This document shows positions 36,023 through 48,342 of a stretch of 64,000 nucleotides of DNA, piece after piece. The position numbers and the translations under genes were made by a program. The notes below the pieces were generated by a model. That model saw only the letters and a program-made list of their open reading frames with translations. It was not told the origin of the DNA and ran no database searches. Origin of the DNA: Bacteroidota bacterium (GTDB lineage Bacteria > Bacteroidota > JABWAT01). Where the stretch lies: NCBI GenBank assembly GCA_017303995.1, contig JAFLBE010000021.1:1-64000 (forward strand), in the 5' to 3' direction. Numbering within the stretch: the stretch's first letter is position 1; the number at the start of each line of letters is the position of its first letter.

Positions 36023-37132
36023 ATGAAATTCAAGGTCAATTCAAGTATCCTTCTGAAAAGCCTGAATAAAGTGAACAGTGTCGTACCGGCTAAAACACCT
36101 CTTCCAATCCTTGAAAACATCCTATTTGACCTGAAAGCAGACGTTCTTACCCTTTCTGCTACCGATCTTGAAGTTTCAATGACGACTACAGTTATGGTAA
36201 CCGGATCTCAGGACGGTAAAGTTGCAGTTCCTGCAAAACGTCTGATCGATACCTTGAAAGCCTTACCTGAAACCAGTCTGGCTTTTGACATCAATGATTT
36301 AAATCAGATTACTTTTTCAACCGATCGTGGAACGTATAAACTTTCCGGTGAAAATGGTGAAGAATTTCCAAGTACACCAGATCTCGAAACCGGCTATGCC
36401 ATTTCAATCAGCAGCAAGCAACTTGCCCGGATGATCAATCATACTTTGTTTGCCGTTTCAACAGATGAACTTCGTCAGGCCATGATGGGTGTTTTATTCC
36501 AGATCAATTTTGATGAATTTAAAACAGTTGCCACCGATGGTCACCGTCTCGTTGCCTTCAGTTACAAAGCTTTCAGCTCTGAAGAAAACAAAAACTTCAT
36601 CATTCCTTCCAAGGCTTTAAATATTCTTCTTAAAAATATTGACGGACCTGAAACGCCAATCACCATTGACGAAAAGTTTGTTTCTTTCAAATTTGAAGAA
36701 GGAACTCTGACATCCCGGTTAATAAAAGAAAACTATCCGAATTATGAAGCTGTGATTCCGAATGAAAATAACCGGAACATGGTCATCAATAATCATGATT
36801 TAAAAGCAGGTGTTAAACGGGTTTCTCTGTTTGCAAATTCAAGTACTCACCAGATACGGTTTGCAATGGGTGAAGAACCGTTGAAAATTTTTGCTGAAGA
36901 TTTTGATCAGGGTCGGTCAGCAACAGAAAATATTCCTTCATTGTTTACCGGCGAATCTCTCGAAATCGGGTTTAACGCCAATTATATCCAGGATATTCTC
37001 GATCATATTGAAACTGATGAAGTCCGCTTTGAATTTTCAGGTCCGACACGGGCTTCTGTTGTACTTCCGGCAGCTCAGGAAGAAAACGAAAATATTCTTA
37101 TGCTGGTTATGCCGGTTCGGATCAACAGTTAA
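36023..37132 (+). CDS. dnaN: DNA polymerase III beta clamp
   Basis: 369 residues, normal length. It is the sliding clamp that holds polymerase on DNA. It has the three-domain clamp pattern (start MKFKVNSSILLKSLNKVNSVVP; middle NFIIPSKALNILLK, GTLTSRLIKENYPNYEAVIP; end with LVMPVRINS). GGGAG lies 8 bases before the ATG. It is followed after 3 bases by recF, the usual dnaN-recF order. Confidence 0.97.
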   Translation: MKFKVNSSILLKSLNKVNSVVPAKTPLPILENILFDLKADVLTLSATDLEVSMTTTVMVTGSQDGKVAVPAKRLIDTLKALPETSLAFDINDLNQITFSTDRGTYKLSGENGEEFPSTPDLETGYAISISSKQLARMINHTLFAVSTDELRQAMMGVLFQINFDEFKTVATDGHRLVAFSYKAFSSEENKNFIIPSKALNILLKNIDGPETPITIDEKFVSFKFEEGTLTSRLIKENYPNYEAVIPNENNRNMVINNHDLKAGVKRVSLFANSSTHQIRFAMGEEPLKIFAEDFDQGRSATENIPSLFTGESLEIGFNANYIQDILDHIETDEVRFEFSGPTRASVVLPAAQEENENILMLVMPVRINS

Positions 37133-37135
37133 CGA

Positions 37136-38245
37136 ATGTTCCTTCAAGAACTCGGGGTTTCCGATTTCCGGAATCACCCCGAAACCCGCCTTACCTTTCA
37201 GCGCAATGTCTCGATCTTCTACGGTAAAAACGGGCAGGGAAAAACCAACCTGCTCGATGCCATTTACTATCTTTGCCTGACAAAATCCTTCCAGGTTTCA
37301 TCTGAACTGCTTTGCATCCGTGACGAAACCAATTCTTTTTTTCTTCAGGGATATATGAAATCGGATTCCGGTCTGGAATCGGTTATCGATTCCCGCCTGA
37401 CCAGACCCGACAGCAAATTCATTTCAATTAACGGACAAAAAATCAGGTCATCATCTGAAATTATTGGTCAGTTTCCGATTGTTTTGTTCACACTTGAAGA
37501 CCGGCTGATCACCATGGGAACCCCGGCTGACCGGCGCCGTTTTCTTGATTCGGTTTTATTTCAGGTCAGTAAAGTTTACATGGAAGATTCCAGAAAATTA
37601 AAAAAAGCCATCAAACAGAGAAATGACCTTTTGCAATCTTCCGGGAAATTGACTGCTTCAGTTATTGAATTGTTTGAAGTGTGGACGGAAGAACTGATCC
37701 GGATTTCAATTCCTATTATAAAAAGAAGAATTTCCTTTCTCGCTGAATTCCGCAAAGAAATAGAACAGCTTTACAAAAATGAACTGGCTGGATTTGAACA
37801 TCCCGACGTGAGATACAAATCGGGTGATCAGTTTATTGAAAATGAAGCTGATATTGAGCCCTGGCTCAGGCAGCAATCAAAAAATTTGAGGAATCAGGAA
37901 TTAGATCGCAGAACCACTTTGATTGGTCCGCAACGGGACGATTTGTTTATCACGCTGGATGGAAAAGAAACCCGTTTTTTTGCTTCACAGGGACAGCACA
38001 AACTTTTTCTGCTTGCATTGAAAATTGCAATGTGGACGTATCTCAAAGAAAAAACAGGTGAAACCCCGATTGTTCTGGTTGATGATATTTTTTCAGAACT
38101 TGATTCAGACCGGCTTTCGATCATCAGTAATTTTCTTCCCAAACTCGGACAGGTTTTCATCACCATGACGGACCGGGAAACCCTAGCACTGCAGGGTGAT
38201 TTCGACTTTTTCAGAGTGGAATCCGGGAGGGTTTATGGCGGGTAA
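37136..38245 (+). CDS. recF: DNA replication/repair ATPase RecF
   Basis: 369 residues, SMC-like ABC ATPase that helps load RecA at gaps. Walker A is FYGKNGQGKTNLLDAIYYLC; the signature-like LIGPQRDDLFI and FASQGQHKLFLLALKIAM lie near the C-terminus, followed by Walker B PIVLVDDIFSELD. It overlaps the DUF721 gene by 11 bases. Confidence 0.96.
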   Translation: MFLQELGVSDFRNHPETRLTFQRNVSIFYGKNGQGKTNLLDAIYYLCLTKSFQVSSELLCIRDETNSFFLQGYMKSDSGLESVIDSRLTRPDSKFISINGQKIRSSSEIIGQFPIVLFTLEDRLITMGTPADRRRFLDSVLFQVSKVYMEDSRKLKKAIKQRNDLLQSSGKLTASVIELFEVWTEELIRISIPIIKRRISFLAEFRKEIEQLYKNELAGFEHPDVRYKSGDQFIENEADIEPWLRQQSKNLRNQELDRRTTLIGPQRDDLFITLDGKETRFFASQGQHKLFLLALKIAMWTYLKEKTGETPIVLVDDIFSELDSDRLSIISNFLPKLGQVFITMTDRETLALQGDFDFFRVESGRVYGG

Positions 38246-38537
38246 ATCACGGGTTGGAAAACTGGCTTCCATTCAGGATCTGATTCATTTTTATAAGAAT
38301 CACACAACTGCCGGAAAAATCGTTAAAAAGTTTGATGTTTTAGCCGAATGGCCCACAATTGTCGGCGAAAGAATTGCCCAAGAAACGACTGCAGAAAAGA
38401 TTGAAAATAAAATACTTAAGATTTCTGTGAAGAATTCATCCTGGCGTCAGGAGCTCACCTTCCGTAAAACCGAAATACTTACAAAAATCAATACACATTT
38501 CGGCGAAGAAATTGTAAAAGACATACTTTTTCGGTAA
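38235..38537 (+). CDS. DUF721 protein
   Basis: 100 residues (MAGKSRVGKLASIQDLIHFY...). It matches the DUF721 pattern: a basic N-terminus, W-P-I-V-G-like text (AEWPTIVGERIAQETTAEKI), then LKISVKNSSWRQELTFRKTEIL. It is usually found between recF and gyrB, as here. The start at 38235 is preceded by GGGAGG (38225-38230); a longer upstream frame overlaps recF more deeply. The biochemical role is not known; a nucleic-acid-binding role has been proposed for the family. Confidence 0.85.
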   Translation: MAGKSRVGKLASIQDLIHFYKNHTTAGKIVKKFDVLAEWPTIVGERIAQETTAEKIENKILKISVKNSSWRQELTFRKTEILTKINTHFGEEIVKDILFR

Positions 38538-38560
38538 ATTATCAGGTTATTTTCCAGTAA

Positions 38561-40525
<1,965 letters not shown>

Positions 40526-40599
40526 TTTTTTAACTTTCTGCCGGCATGAAATGCTCATTCCGGAATGACTTCATTTTTTTACTGAACTAACTTTTTATT

Positions 40600-43089
40600 A
40601 TGGCCAACGATCGCATTAAAATTAACCCGATAGTCGATGAGATGAAACTCTCTTATCTCGACTATTCCATGTCAGTGATTGTATCACGGGCATTGCCTGA
40701 CGTCAGAGACGGACTTAAACCTGTTCACCGCCGTGTTTTATATGGTATGAGTGATCTTGGAATGGGTGCCGGACGTGCTTTCAAGAAATCTGCCCGTATT
40801 GTCGGGGAAGTGCTTGGTAAGTATCACCCGCACGGTGACAGTGCTGTTTATGAATCAATGGTTCGGATGGCACAGGATTTCTCTCTTCGCTATCCTCTGG
40901 TAGACGGACAAGGTAACTTTGGTTCCGTGGATGGTGACAGTGCAGCAGCTATGCGGTACACTGAAGTCCGGATGAAACGGCTTGCCGAAGAAATGCTGAA
41001 AGATCTCGACAAAGAAACCGTCGATTTTCAGCCAAACTTTGATGATACGCTTCAGGAACCCCGTGTTCTGCCAAGTGCAATTCCCAATCTGCTGATCAAC
41101 GGAGCTTCCGGTATTGCCGTTGGTATGGCGACAAACATTCCGCCTCATAATCTGGCTGAAGTTATTGATGCCTGTCTGGCCATGATCAAGAATCCGGATA
41201 TTGAAAATGTGGATCTGATGGAGTTCGTTAAAGCTCCTGATTTCCCGACCGGTGGTACGATTTATGGCATGTCAGGCGTTCGTGAAGCTTACCGGAGCGG
41301 CCGTGGCCGTTGCGTCATCCGGGCAAAAGCCAATTTTGAAACCCGTGCCAACGGACGTGAATCTCTCATCATCACCGAAATTCCCTATCAGACCAACAAA
41401 GCCAGCATCATTGAAAAAATTGCTGACCTCGTTAAAGAGAAAAAAGTTGAAGGTATTTCAGACATTCGTGATGAATCTGACCGGGACGGAATGCGCATTG
41501 TCATCGAACTGAAAAAAGATGCTATGGGCACCGTGGTTCTGAATCAGCTTTATAAATACACCCAGCTTCAGAATACGTTTGGTATTATTATGCTGGCCCT
41601 CGTCAACGGTGCTCCCCGGGTTCTTGCCCTGAAGGAAATGATTCACTACTATCTGGAACACCGGATGGATGTGGTCGTTCGCCGGACAAAATATGATTTA
41701 AAGCAAGCGCAGCATAAAGCCCATATTTTAGAAGGGTTGAAAATAGCCCTTGATCATCTCGATGAAGTGATTAAACTGATCCGAAATTCTCCGGATACAG
41801 AAACAGCTCATGCCGGTTTGATGACCAGTTTTGGTTTATCTGAAATTCAGTCAAAAGCCATTCTGGAAATGAGACTTCAGCGTCTTACCGGACTTGAGCG
41901 CCAGAAGATTGAGGATGAATACCGTGAACTGATGATTCTTATCGGTAAACTTCAGGAAATTCTGGGTTCAGTTACGCTCAGATGGGATATTATTGCTCAG
42001 GAATTAACTGACATCCGAACCAAATATTCAGATGCACGTCGAACTGAAATGGTTCAGGCCGACGATGAATTTGATATGGAAGATCTGATCTCTGATGATG
42101 AAGTTGTGATTACCATTTCTCACAATGGGTTCATGAAACGGGTTCCGATTACTGAATACCGGTCACAAAACCGTGGCGGACGTGGCATTACAGCAGCAGC
42201 TGTTGGTGATACCGATTTCATTGAGCACATGATCGTGACCACGAACCACAATTATATTCTCTTTTTCACGAGTCATGGCCGGTGTTACTGGCTGAAGGTT
42301 TGGGCTGTTCCTGAAGCCGGGCGTCAATCGCGCGGACGTTCAATCGCCAATCTTCTCGAAATGCGTGAAAATGAAAAAGTCGCAGCTTTCATTACAGTTA
42401 AAAACTTTGATGAACCCGGCTTTATCATCATGGCAACCCGCAAGGGAATCATCAAGAAAACTGAGCTTGATTCTTACAGCAATGTGAGAAAGGGCGGAAT
42501 TATTGCCATAAACATCCGTGAAGAAGATGAACTGATTGAAGCCCGTCTGACCAATGGCGAACATAACGTCATTATCGGAACAAAGAACGGGAAAAGTATC
42601 CGGTTCCATGAATCCGATGTGCGTGACATGGGTCGTACTGCAACCGGTGTGAAAGGTGTAACTCTGGGTGCAGGCAATGAAGTGGTTGGGATGGTAACAA
42701 CTGATCGTCTGGATTCTTCGTTACTGGTTGTAACCGCAAAGGGAATGGGAAAACGGTCACCGTTGGATGAATACCGTGTTCAGACCCGTGGCGGTAAAGG
42801 TATTGCAACGGTGAAGGTGACTGAAAAAACCGGTAACCTGGTTTCTATCAAAGAAGTTGACGATACCAAAGATCTGATGATTATTACCACCGGCGGTACC
42901 ATTATCCGTCAGTCGTGTGATCAGCTTCGTGATATTGGCAGAAACACTCAGGGTGTCAGACTCATCAGATTGCAGGAAGGTGATTCGATCGCTTCAGTTG
43001 CGGTTGTTGTGAAAGATGACACTATTATTGTAGAGGATATCGAAAATCCAGGTTTGCCGGACCCCAATCCGGGTGAAATCGTTAGTTAA
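40600..43089 (+). CDS. gyrA: DNA gyrase subunit A
   Basis: 829 residues. The breakage-reunion domain has the catalytic Tyr120 ([12 protein letters not shown]) and the quinolone-region text [18 protein letters not shown]. The C-terminal domain carries the GyrA box [11 protein letters not shown], which marks it as gyrase rather than topoisomerase IV. Partner of GyrB just upstream; together they introduce negative supercoils. Ends in a terminator. Confidence 0.97.
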   Translation: MANDRIKINPIVDEMKLSYLDYSMSVIVSRALPDVRDGLKPVHRRVLYGMSDLGMGAGRAFKKSARIVGEVLGKYHPHGDSAVYESMVRMAQDFSLRYPLVDGQGNFGSVDGDSAAAMRYTEVRMKRLAEEMLKDLDKETVDFQPNFDDTLQEPRVLPSAIPNLLINGASGIAVGMATNIPPHNLAEVIDACLAMIKNPDIENVDLMEFVKAPDFPTGGTIYGMSGVREAYRSGRGRCVIRAKANFETRANGRESLIITEIPYQTNKASIIEKIADLVKEKKVEGISDIRDESDRDGMRIVIELKKDAMGTVVLNQLYKYTQLQNTFGIIMLALVNGAPRVLALKEMIHYYLEHRMDVVVRRTKYDLKQAQHKAHILEGLKIALDHLDEVIKLIRNSPDTETAHAGLMTSFGLSEIQSKAILEMRLQRLTGLERQKIEDEYRELMILIGKLQEILGSVTLRWDIIAQELTDIRTKYSDARRTEMVQADDEFDMEDLISDDEVVITISHNGFMKRVPITEYRSQNRGGRGITAAAVGDTDFIEHMIVTTNHNYILFFTSHGRCYWLKVWAVPEAGRQSRGRSIANLLEMRENEKVAAFITVKNFDEPGFIIMATRKGIIKKTELDSYSNVRKGGIIAINIREEDELIEARLTNGEHNVIIGTKNGKSIRFHESDVRDMGRTATGVKGVTLGAGNEVVGMVTTDRLDSSLLVVTAKGMGKRSPLDEYRVQTRGGKGIATVKVTEKTGNLVSIKEVDDTKDLMIITTGGTIIRQSCDQLRDIGRNTQGVRLIRLQEGDSIASVAVVVKDDTIIVEDIENPGLPDPNPGEIVS

Positions 43090-43094
43090 TTTAA

Positions 43095-43121
43095 AGTGCC
43101 GGTATATCCGGCATTTTTTTT
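43095..43121 (+). terminator. Terminator after gyrA
   Basis: Short stem TGCCGG / CCGGCA with a small loop, followed by eight T. Confidence 0.65.
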
Positions 43122-43218
43122 GCCTCTACTTTCATCAGGGTGAAATAAAGTAGAATTTCATATTTTATTCGTATTTTTGTTACAATAAAACCGGATCATC
43201 ACCCTTCTGTGAACAAGA

Positions 43219-43617
43219 ATGAAACATCTATTCATTATTCTGACTTGTTTTATTCTGGTTTCCGGGTTATCTGCCTGTGCCCCTCTGCAAACAAAAATCA
43301 GTGGTGAAACCTACCACAAAACTGAGCGGTCTGTCTTTGAAATTCAACTGGCAATCGATCAGCACATTCCTGAACTCAGAAAAATTCACCGGGAACTTCT
43401 CAGAAGCCGCCAACTTGGATTCAAAGAAGGTGTTATTGTTTTTCAGTTTGAAATCAACCCGGATGGATCGGTAGGGAATTATAAAATCGTCAAAAACACC
43501 TTTTTTCCACTGATTGGTGAAAGAATTAAAAAAGAAGTCCTGACCTGGAAATTCGAACCTGTCTATTCTGTTAATGTCCAAACCGTTGAATTACCTTTGG
43601 CCTTCACTGAAGATTAA
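43219..43617 (+). CDS. AgmX/TonB-C-like lipoprotein
   Basis: 132 residues with a lipobox (ILVSGLSAC, Cys about residue 20). The C-terminal half (GVIVFQFEINPDGSVGNYKIVKN ... EVLTWKFEPVY) resembles the AgmX/PglI or TonB C-terminal domain: a G-hydrophobic start, a psGxV turn and an end in W-[KE]-F-x-P. Members link to outer-membrane or trafficking partners; the exact role is unknown. A promoter-like TATTTTTG (43172-43179) lies upstream. It is convergent with glnA. Confidence 0.65.
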   Translation: MKHLFIILTCFILVSGLSACAPLQTKISGETYHKTERSVFEIQLAIDQHIPELRKIHRELLRSRQLGFKEGVIVFQFEINPDGSVGNYKIVKNTFFPLIGERIKKEVLTWKFEPVYSVNVQTVELPLAFTED

Positions 43618-43650
43618 AAAAAAAGCCAGTCTTGCGGACTGGCTTTTTTG
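43618..43650. terminator. Bidirectional terminator between lipoprotein gene and glnA
   Basis: Stem AAAAGCCAGTC / GACTGGCTTTT with a short loop, flanked by an A-run on the left and a T-run on the right, so it can end transcription from either side. Confidence 0.85.
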
Positions 43651-43669
43651 AATTAAAGATCTTTTCAGA

Positions 43670-45094
43670 TCAGCAATCATAGTAGAAAGCATATTCAATT
43701 GGGTGCGGATACATGGAAGCAGGTTTAACTTCTTTTTCCATTTTGTAACTAACCCATTGTTCAATAACTTCTTCAGGGAAAACTCCGCCACGTGTCAACC
43801 AGTCATGGTCGGCTTCGAGGTTCTTCAATGCTTCATAAAGTGAAGCAGGAGTTGAAGGAACATTAGCCAATTCTTCCGGTTTCATATCGTAGATGTCTTT
43901 ATCTAAAGGTTCACCCGGATGGATCTTGTTGATCACACCATCAATACCGGCCATTGCCATTGCAGCAAAAGCAAGATAAGGGTTACAGCTTGGATCTGGA
44001 CAACGGAATTCGATACGTTTTGCTTTTGCTGAATCTCCGGTAACAGGAATCCGAACAGAGGCAGAACGGTTACGTTGAGAATACGCAAGGTTAACTGGTG
44101 CTTCAAAACCTGGAATCAAACGACGATAAGAGTTTAAGGTCGGGTTGGTAAGGGCAAGCAAAGCTGGTGCGTGTTTCAGGATTCCACCGATGTAGTACAT
44201 GGCAGTTTCGCTGAGGTTAGCATAACCATTTCCATAGAATAGAGGTTTTCCATCTTTCCAGAGAGATTGGTGGCAGTGCATACCTGAACCATTGTCACCC
44301 TGAATTGGCTTGGGCATGAAAGTAACAGTTTTACCTTCATTATAGGCCACATTCTTGATCACATATTTAAAAAGACTGATGTTGTCTGCACAACGGGTAA
44401 GTGTGTCAAACTGAATTCCGATTTCGCACTGACCGGCAGAAGCCACTTCGTGGTGAAGCACTTCAACTGTTAAACCAACATCGTGAAGAACGTTAGACAT
44501 CTTCATGCGGAGGTTTGCGAGTTTGTCTTTAGGAGCAACAGGGAAATATCCTTCTTTCAGACGGTGTTTGTAACCCAGGTTAGGACCTTCATCCCGGCCG
44601 GTGTTCCATTCAGCTTCTTCAGAATCTACTTCATAGTAAGAAAAGTTGGAAGACGTATCATACTGAACGTTATCAAATACAAAGAATTCAGCTTCAGGAC
44701 CAAAAAAGACAGTATCAGCAATTCCGGTTGAACGGATGTAAGCTTCAGCTTTTTCAGCAATACCACGGGTACAACGTTCGTAGCGTTCACGGGTGATCGG
44801 ATCGTAAATATCACACATTAATGAGATAGTTGGCTGATCATAGAAAGGATCAATAAAAGCCGTTACCGGATCAGGAATCATGAGCATGTCAGATTCATGA
44901 ATAGATTTCCATCCGCGGATAGAGGATCCGTCAAAAGGTTTTCCTTCAGTAAAAGTTGCTTCAGAAAACTGTGAAATCGGATAGGTGGTATGCTGAAGAC
45001 TACCGATAAAGTCCATAAACTTAAAGTCAACAAACTTTACGTTATTAGCCTTTATCATTCCCATGGCTTTGGCAATGGCGTCGTTTTTGCTCAT
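43670..45094 (-). CDS. glnA: Glutamine synthetase, type I
   Basis: 474 residues, normal GSI length. It makes glutamine from glutamate, ammonia and ATP. Motifs: KPFDGSSIRGW, FFGPEAEFFVFD (metal sites), GSGMHCHQSLWKDG and NRSASVRIP. The adenylylation loop has Tyr402 in NKIHPGEPLDKDIYDMKPEE, the GSI-beta hallmark; whether it is adenylylated is not known, since no glnE is in view. It lies 30 bases after the Lrp-type regulator on the same strand, so they share a promoter. Together with gltB this gives the GS/GOGAT route. Confidence 0.96.
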   Translation of the reverse strand: MSKNDAIAKAMGMIKANNVKFVDFKFMDFIGSLQHTTYPISQFSEATFTEGKPFDGSSIRGWKSIHESDMLMIPDPVTAFIDPFYDQPTISLMCDIYDPITRERYERCTRGIAEKAEAYIRSTGIADTVFFGPEAEFFVFDNVQYDTSSNFSYYEVDSEEAEWNTGRDEGPNLGYKHRLKEGYFPVAPKDKLANLRMKMSNVLHDVGLTVEVLHHEVASAGQCEIGIQFDTLTRCADNISLFKYVIKNVAYNEGKTVTFMPKPIQGDNGSGMHCHQSLWKDGKPLFYGNGYANLSETAMYYIGGILKHAPALLALTNPTLNSYRRLIPGFEAPVNLAYSQRNRSASVRIPVTGDSAKAKRIEFRCPDPSCNPYLAFAAMAMAGIDGVINKIHPGEPLDKDIYDMKPEELANVPSTPASLYEALKNLEADHDWLTRGGVFPEEVIEQWVSYKMEKEVKPASMYPHPIEYAFYYDC

Positions 45095-45124
45095 AAGTGC
45101 TCTCCTTGTAGTGATTAAAAAAAA

Positions 45125-45589
45125 TCAGTCTGGGAGGGGAATAACAGAACTTTCCTTAATCGTTGATAAAACGATGCTGGTTTTTGTCCCGTGAACACCA
45201 TCCCAGGATTGAATCTTGCTTAAAAGCCATTCGATTTCAGACGTATTTCTTACTTTAATTTTCAGCAGGTGACTGCCTTCGCCGGTAATCGAGTGGCATT
45301 CAGTTATATGTTGGGTTTCGGCAATGGCTTTGGTAAATGATTCATAATATTTACTTCCATCTACATTTACAGTAATGAAAGCACTGATATCAAATCCTAG
45401 CCGTTTTGCATCAAGGATGACTGAATATCCTTTGATAATTCCCTTGTCTGTCATTTTCTTCATCCGTTCACTGACGGCAGGAAGGGAAAGGCCGACTTCT
45501 GCAGCAATTTCATTTCTTCTTCTGCGACCGTTGGCCATCAGAATCTGAAGGATTTTTAAATCTATGCTGTCTAGTTTTTCAATCATCAT
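45125..45589 (-). CDS. Lrp/AsnC-family regulator
   Basis: 154 residues. The N-terminal helix-turn-helix is IDLKILQILMANGRRRRNEIAAEVGLSLPAVSERMKKM; the C-terminal ligand-binding RAM domain includes ITECHSITGEGSHLLKIKVRNTSEIEWLL. Lrp-type proteins sense amino acids and regulate genes for their metabolism. It is 30 bases upstream of glnA in one transcript, so it probably regulates that unit (inference). The ATG is only about 8 bases after the predicted transcription start. Confidence 0.88.
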   Translation of the reverse strand: MMIEKLDSIDLKILQILMANGRRRRNEIAAEVGLSLPAVSERMKKMTDKGIIKGYSVILDAKRLGFDISAFITVNVDGSKYYESFTKAIAETQHITECHSITGEGSHLLKIKVRNTSEIEWLLSKIQSWDGVHGTKTSIVLSTIKESSVIPLPD

Positions 45590-45603
45590 ATAACTGGTTC
45601 CTG

Positions 45604-45634
45604 CAAATTTATTAAGTTAAAAAGTAAAAAACAA
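45604..45634 (-). promoter_or_regulatory. FCB-type promoter for lrp-glnA
   Basis: On the minus strand TTG (45634-45632), 20 bases, TAAATTTG (45611-45604). This gives a transcription start about 8 bases before the lrp start codon, so the mRNA leader would be very short. Confidence 0.65.
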
Positions 45635-46046
45635 GATATGGTTTTAAAAAGTTAAGTATATTTCAATTCCACTTTAGAATTGAAGGAGAAAATCAAGACA
45701 AACGACCTGATTTTGTGAAATAGTTTAAATTTTTTATAAACTGAAATGGCAATTTACGAAAATAATTTAAATAGTAAATAACAATCAGCTAAAATAATAA
45801 GCCCGTGAACGATTAGAATCTAATTAAAAAGGGATAAAAATATCCACTATAATCAGAATCGAAAGACTTAATAATTTTATGTGGATAACTTGTTGGTAAA
45901 TGAAACGGATAGGGAATTCAGTGTATAGCTATCAACATGTAAAATGTAATAATGTTATCATAAAACATTATAAAATATAGATATACCATAAATACCAGAG
46001 ATGTTGATAACTTTTTTCTTCCGGGAATTCAAAATGTGCACAATTG

Positions 46047-46076
46047 TTGAAATCTGATTTCTCTACCGTAATTTTG
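46047..46076 (+). promoter_or_regulatory. FCB-type promoter for dnaA
   Basis: TTG at 46047-46049, 19 bases, TAATTTTG at 46069-46076. The dnaA ATG is 57 bases further on. Confidence 0.6.
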
Positions 46077-46132
46077 TTCACACTTGCAAATCAAATTGTA
46101 TTCACCCCCAAATTTTTGAAAAATCTGCTTTT

Positions 46133-47557
46133 ATGGTTAACGCCGCTGATGCGCGTGAGGTATGGCAAAAATGCCTCAGTATAATAAAAAAAGAAATCAC
46201 AGTTCAAACTTATAGAACCTGGTTCGAACCTATTTCTCCTGTTAGTCTGTCCGGAAATGAACTTATGGTTCTGGTTCCAAGTAAATTTCATTATGAATGG
46301 ATCGAAAGCCATTTTGTTAGTATTCTGAGAAAATCAATTACCCAAACTCTGGGTGCCTCATCCATTCTTAAATATCAGATTGCACGAGAAGAAGATGACC
46401 CTGAGGTTTTTATTCCTGAAGACCGAATTCAGGATCCGGTTTCGGTTCAGGGGAACAGACAGCCGGCAGGAAATGGTGTAAAACTATCCTACGGAACAAA
46501 CCCCAAGCCTCTGAATGATGATCTTGTCCCCAACAACCTGAACGATAAGTACACATTTGATACCTTTATTAAAGGTGACAGTAACCAATTAGCACGTGCT
46601 GCAGCTTTTGCAGTTTCTGAAAATCCGGGTTCCAATTCATTCAATCCTCTTTTTATATATGGTGGTGTCGGACTTGGCAAAACCCACCTGATACAGGCGA
46701 TCGGAAACCGGGTTGCAAAATCAGGGAAAGTTAGAAATATTCTCTATGTTTCTTCAGAGCGGTTTACAGTTGATTTCGTCAATTCAATCCAGCATAACCG
46801 GGTTTCTGAGTTTTCAACGTTTTACCGGAATGTTGATCTTTTAATTGTTGATGACGTTCAGTTCTTCTCGGGAAAAGAAAAGACCCAGGAAGAATTTTTC
46901 CATATTTTTAATACGCTTCACCAATCCGGGAAACAGATTGTACTGACGTCTGACCGTCCGCCAAAAGATATGAAGTTTTTTGAAGAGCGGTTACTCAGCC
47001 GGTTTCAATGGGGACTTGCTGCTGACATTCAGGCACCCGATCTTGAAACGCGGATTGCAATTCTGAATCATAAAGCTGCCCAGCAGGAATTTGTTCTCGA
47101 TTCTGAAGTGATTGAATTTATTGCAGTGAATGTAACCAATAACGTTCGGCAGCTCGAGGGTTGTCTGGTTAAACTTATGGCTCAGGCCAGTCTGACCGGC
47201 GCAAGCATCAATCTTGGTATGGCCCGGGATGCTTTGCGTGACATTATCAAACCGTCAAAAATCAATTTATCAATAGAATCCATCCAGAGAATTGTTAGTG
47301 AATATTTTGGAATTTCGCATGATTTGCTGATTGACGGAACCCGGAAACAGGAGATTGTTCGTGCACGGCAGATTGCCATGTATCTGGCAAAGGAATTTAC
47401 CCAATCCAGTCTGAAAACTATCGGCAATCATTTCGGGCGACGTGATCACACAACCGTTATCCATTCGTGTGAATCGGTTAAAAACCAGGCGGAAACCAAT
47501 GATAAGTACAAGAAAACACTCGATGACATCCGCAGAAAAATTGAAATGAGCATGTAA
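46133..47557 (+). CDS. dnaA: Replication initiator DnaA
   Basis: 474 residues. Domain I starts EVWQKCLSIIKKEITVQTYRTWF; the AAA+ domain has Walker A FIYGGVGLGKTHLIQAIG and Walker B LLIVDDVQFFSGKEKTQEEFFH; the C-terminal DNA-binding domain has the DnaA signature FGRRDHTTVIHSCESVK. It opens the origin at DnaA boxes. Notably it is not next to dnaN here: dnaN-recF-gyrBA lie 10 kb upstream, separated by lrp-glnA. Confidence 0.97.
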   Translation: MVNAADAREVWQKCLSIIKKEITVQTYRTWFEPISPVSLSGNELMVLVPSKFHYEWIESHFVSILRKSITQTLGASSILKYQIAREEDDPEVFIPEDRIQDPVSVQGNRQPAGNGVKLSYGTNPKPLNDDLVPNNLNDKYTFDTFIKGDSNQLARAAAFAVSENPGSNSFNPLFIYGGVGLGKTHLIQAIGNRVAKSGKVRNILYVSSERFTVDFVNSIQHNRVSEFSTFYRNVDLLIVDDVQFFSGKEKTQEEFFHIFNTLHQSGKQIVLTSDRPPKDMKFFEERLLSRFQWGLAADIQAPDLETRIAILNHKAAQQEFVLDSEVIEFIAVNVTNNVRQLEGCLVKLMAQASLTGASINLGMARDALRDIIKPSKINLSIESIQRIVSEYFGISHDLLIDGTRKQEIVRARQIAMYLAKEFTQSSLKTIGNHFGRRDHTTVIHSCESVKNQAETNDKYKKTLDDIRRKIEMSM

Positions 47558-47591
47558 CCCGCTTCTATCACTTCAAAAACGTTTACAGTAA

Positions 47592-48224
47592 ATGAAATCA
47601 CAATTCTTTTTAGGTATTGCCGGCAATATTGGTTCAGGGAAATCTTCTCTCACGACGAAGCTTGCCAAACAATACAATTTTATGCCTTTTTTTGAATCGG
47701 TTGAAGACAATCCTTACCTGTCTGATTTCTATAAGGATATGAACCGGTGGTCTTTTCATCTTCAGGTTTACTTTCTTTCCTCACGGTTTCATCAGCAAAA
47801 CAAACTGGATAAACTGAACAAGTCGATCATCATGGATCGTACGATTTATGAAGACGCTGAAATCTTTGCAAAAAACCTGAATGTCATCAATATGCTCGAT
47901 GACCGGGATTATAAAAATTACCTGGCACTTTATGAAGAGATGACGTCCTTCCTGAAGGTTCCCGACTTGCTGATTTATCTCAGAGCATCTGTACCAACAC
48001 TGGTGAGACAGATTCAGCTTCGGGGAAGAGAATATGAATCTTCCATTTCTATTGAATATCTGAACCGGTTAAATGAATTGTATGAAACCTGGATTTCGAA
48101 TTATGACAAAGGGCCGAAATTGATCATCGAAACCGATGATTTGGATTTTGTAAACCTGGAAGAAGACTTCGGAAAAGTCTTAAAAATGGTAGATGGCCGT
48201 CTTTTTGGTATGTTTCCGATGTAA
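47592..48224 (+). CDS. Deoxynucleoside kinase
   Basis: 210 residues of the deoxyadenosine/deoxyguanosine kinase family: P-loop GIAGNIGSGKSSL, substrate-site FFESVEDNPYL, catalytic IIMDRTIYEDAEIFA (DR-S/T) and a lid with RQIQLRGREYE. It phosphorylates salvaged deoxynucleosides to feed dNTP pools. It is 34 bases after dnaA, so it may be co-transcribed, which would tie salvage to replication start (inference). Confidence 0.9.
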   Translation: MKSQFFLGIAGNIGSGKSSLTTKLAKQYNFMPFFESVEDNPYLSDFYKDMNRWSFHLQVYFLSSRFHQQNKLDKLNKSIIMDRTIYEDAEIFAKNLNVINMLDDRDYKNYLALYEEMTSFLKVPDLLIYLRASVPTLVRQIQLRGREYESSISIEYLNRLNELYETWISNYDKGPKLIIETDDLDFVNLEEDFGKVLKMVDGRLFGMFPM

Positions 48225-48270
48225 TTCTGATCAAATAATGAATAAATGAGACTTATAAAATAGAGAACTC

Positions 48271-48301
48271 TTGCGGTTAGCTTGAAAAAATGCTAAATTT
48301 G
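48271..48301 (+). promoter_or_regulatory. FCB-type promoter for rpmH
   Basis: TTG at 48271-48273, 20 bases, TAAATTTG at 48294-48301. The rpmH ATG is 41 bases downstream. Confidence 0.65.
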
Positions 48302-48342
48302 CGGTTCTCTGAAAAAAGTGAAGTAGTGGAGTTTTAAATAAA

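Larger units (their letters stand above)
45590..46132. other. Origin-like region between lrp and dnaA
   Basis: 543 bases of strongly AT-rich sequence without a gene. It has a perfect DnaA box TGTGGATAA at 45880-45888, a one-mismatch TGTTGATAA at 46002-46010, and weaker sites (45929-45937, 45956-45964). It contains the promoters of the divergent lrp-glnA unit and dnaA. The AT-rich stretch 45720-45840 would suit an unwinding element. Confidence 0.55.
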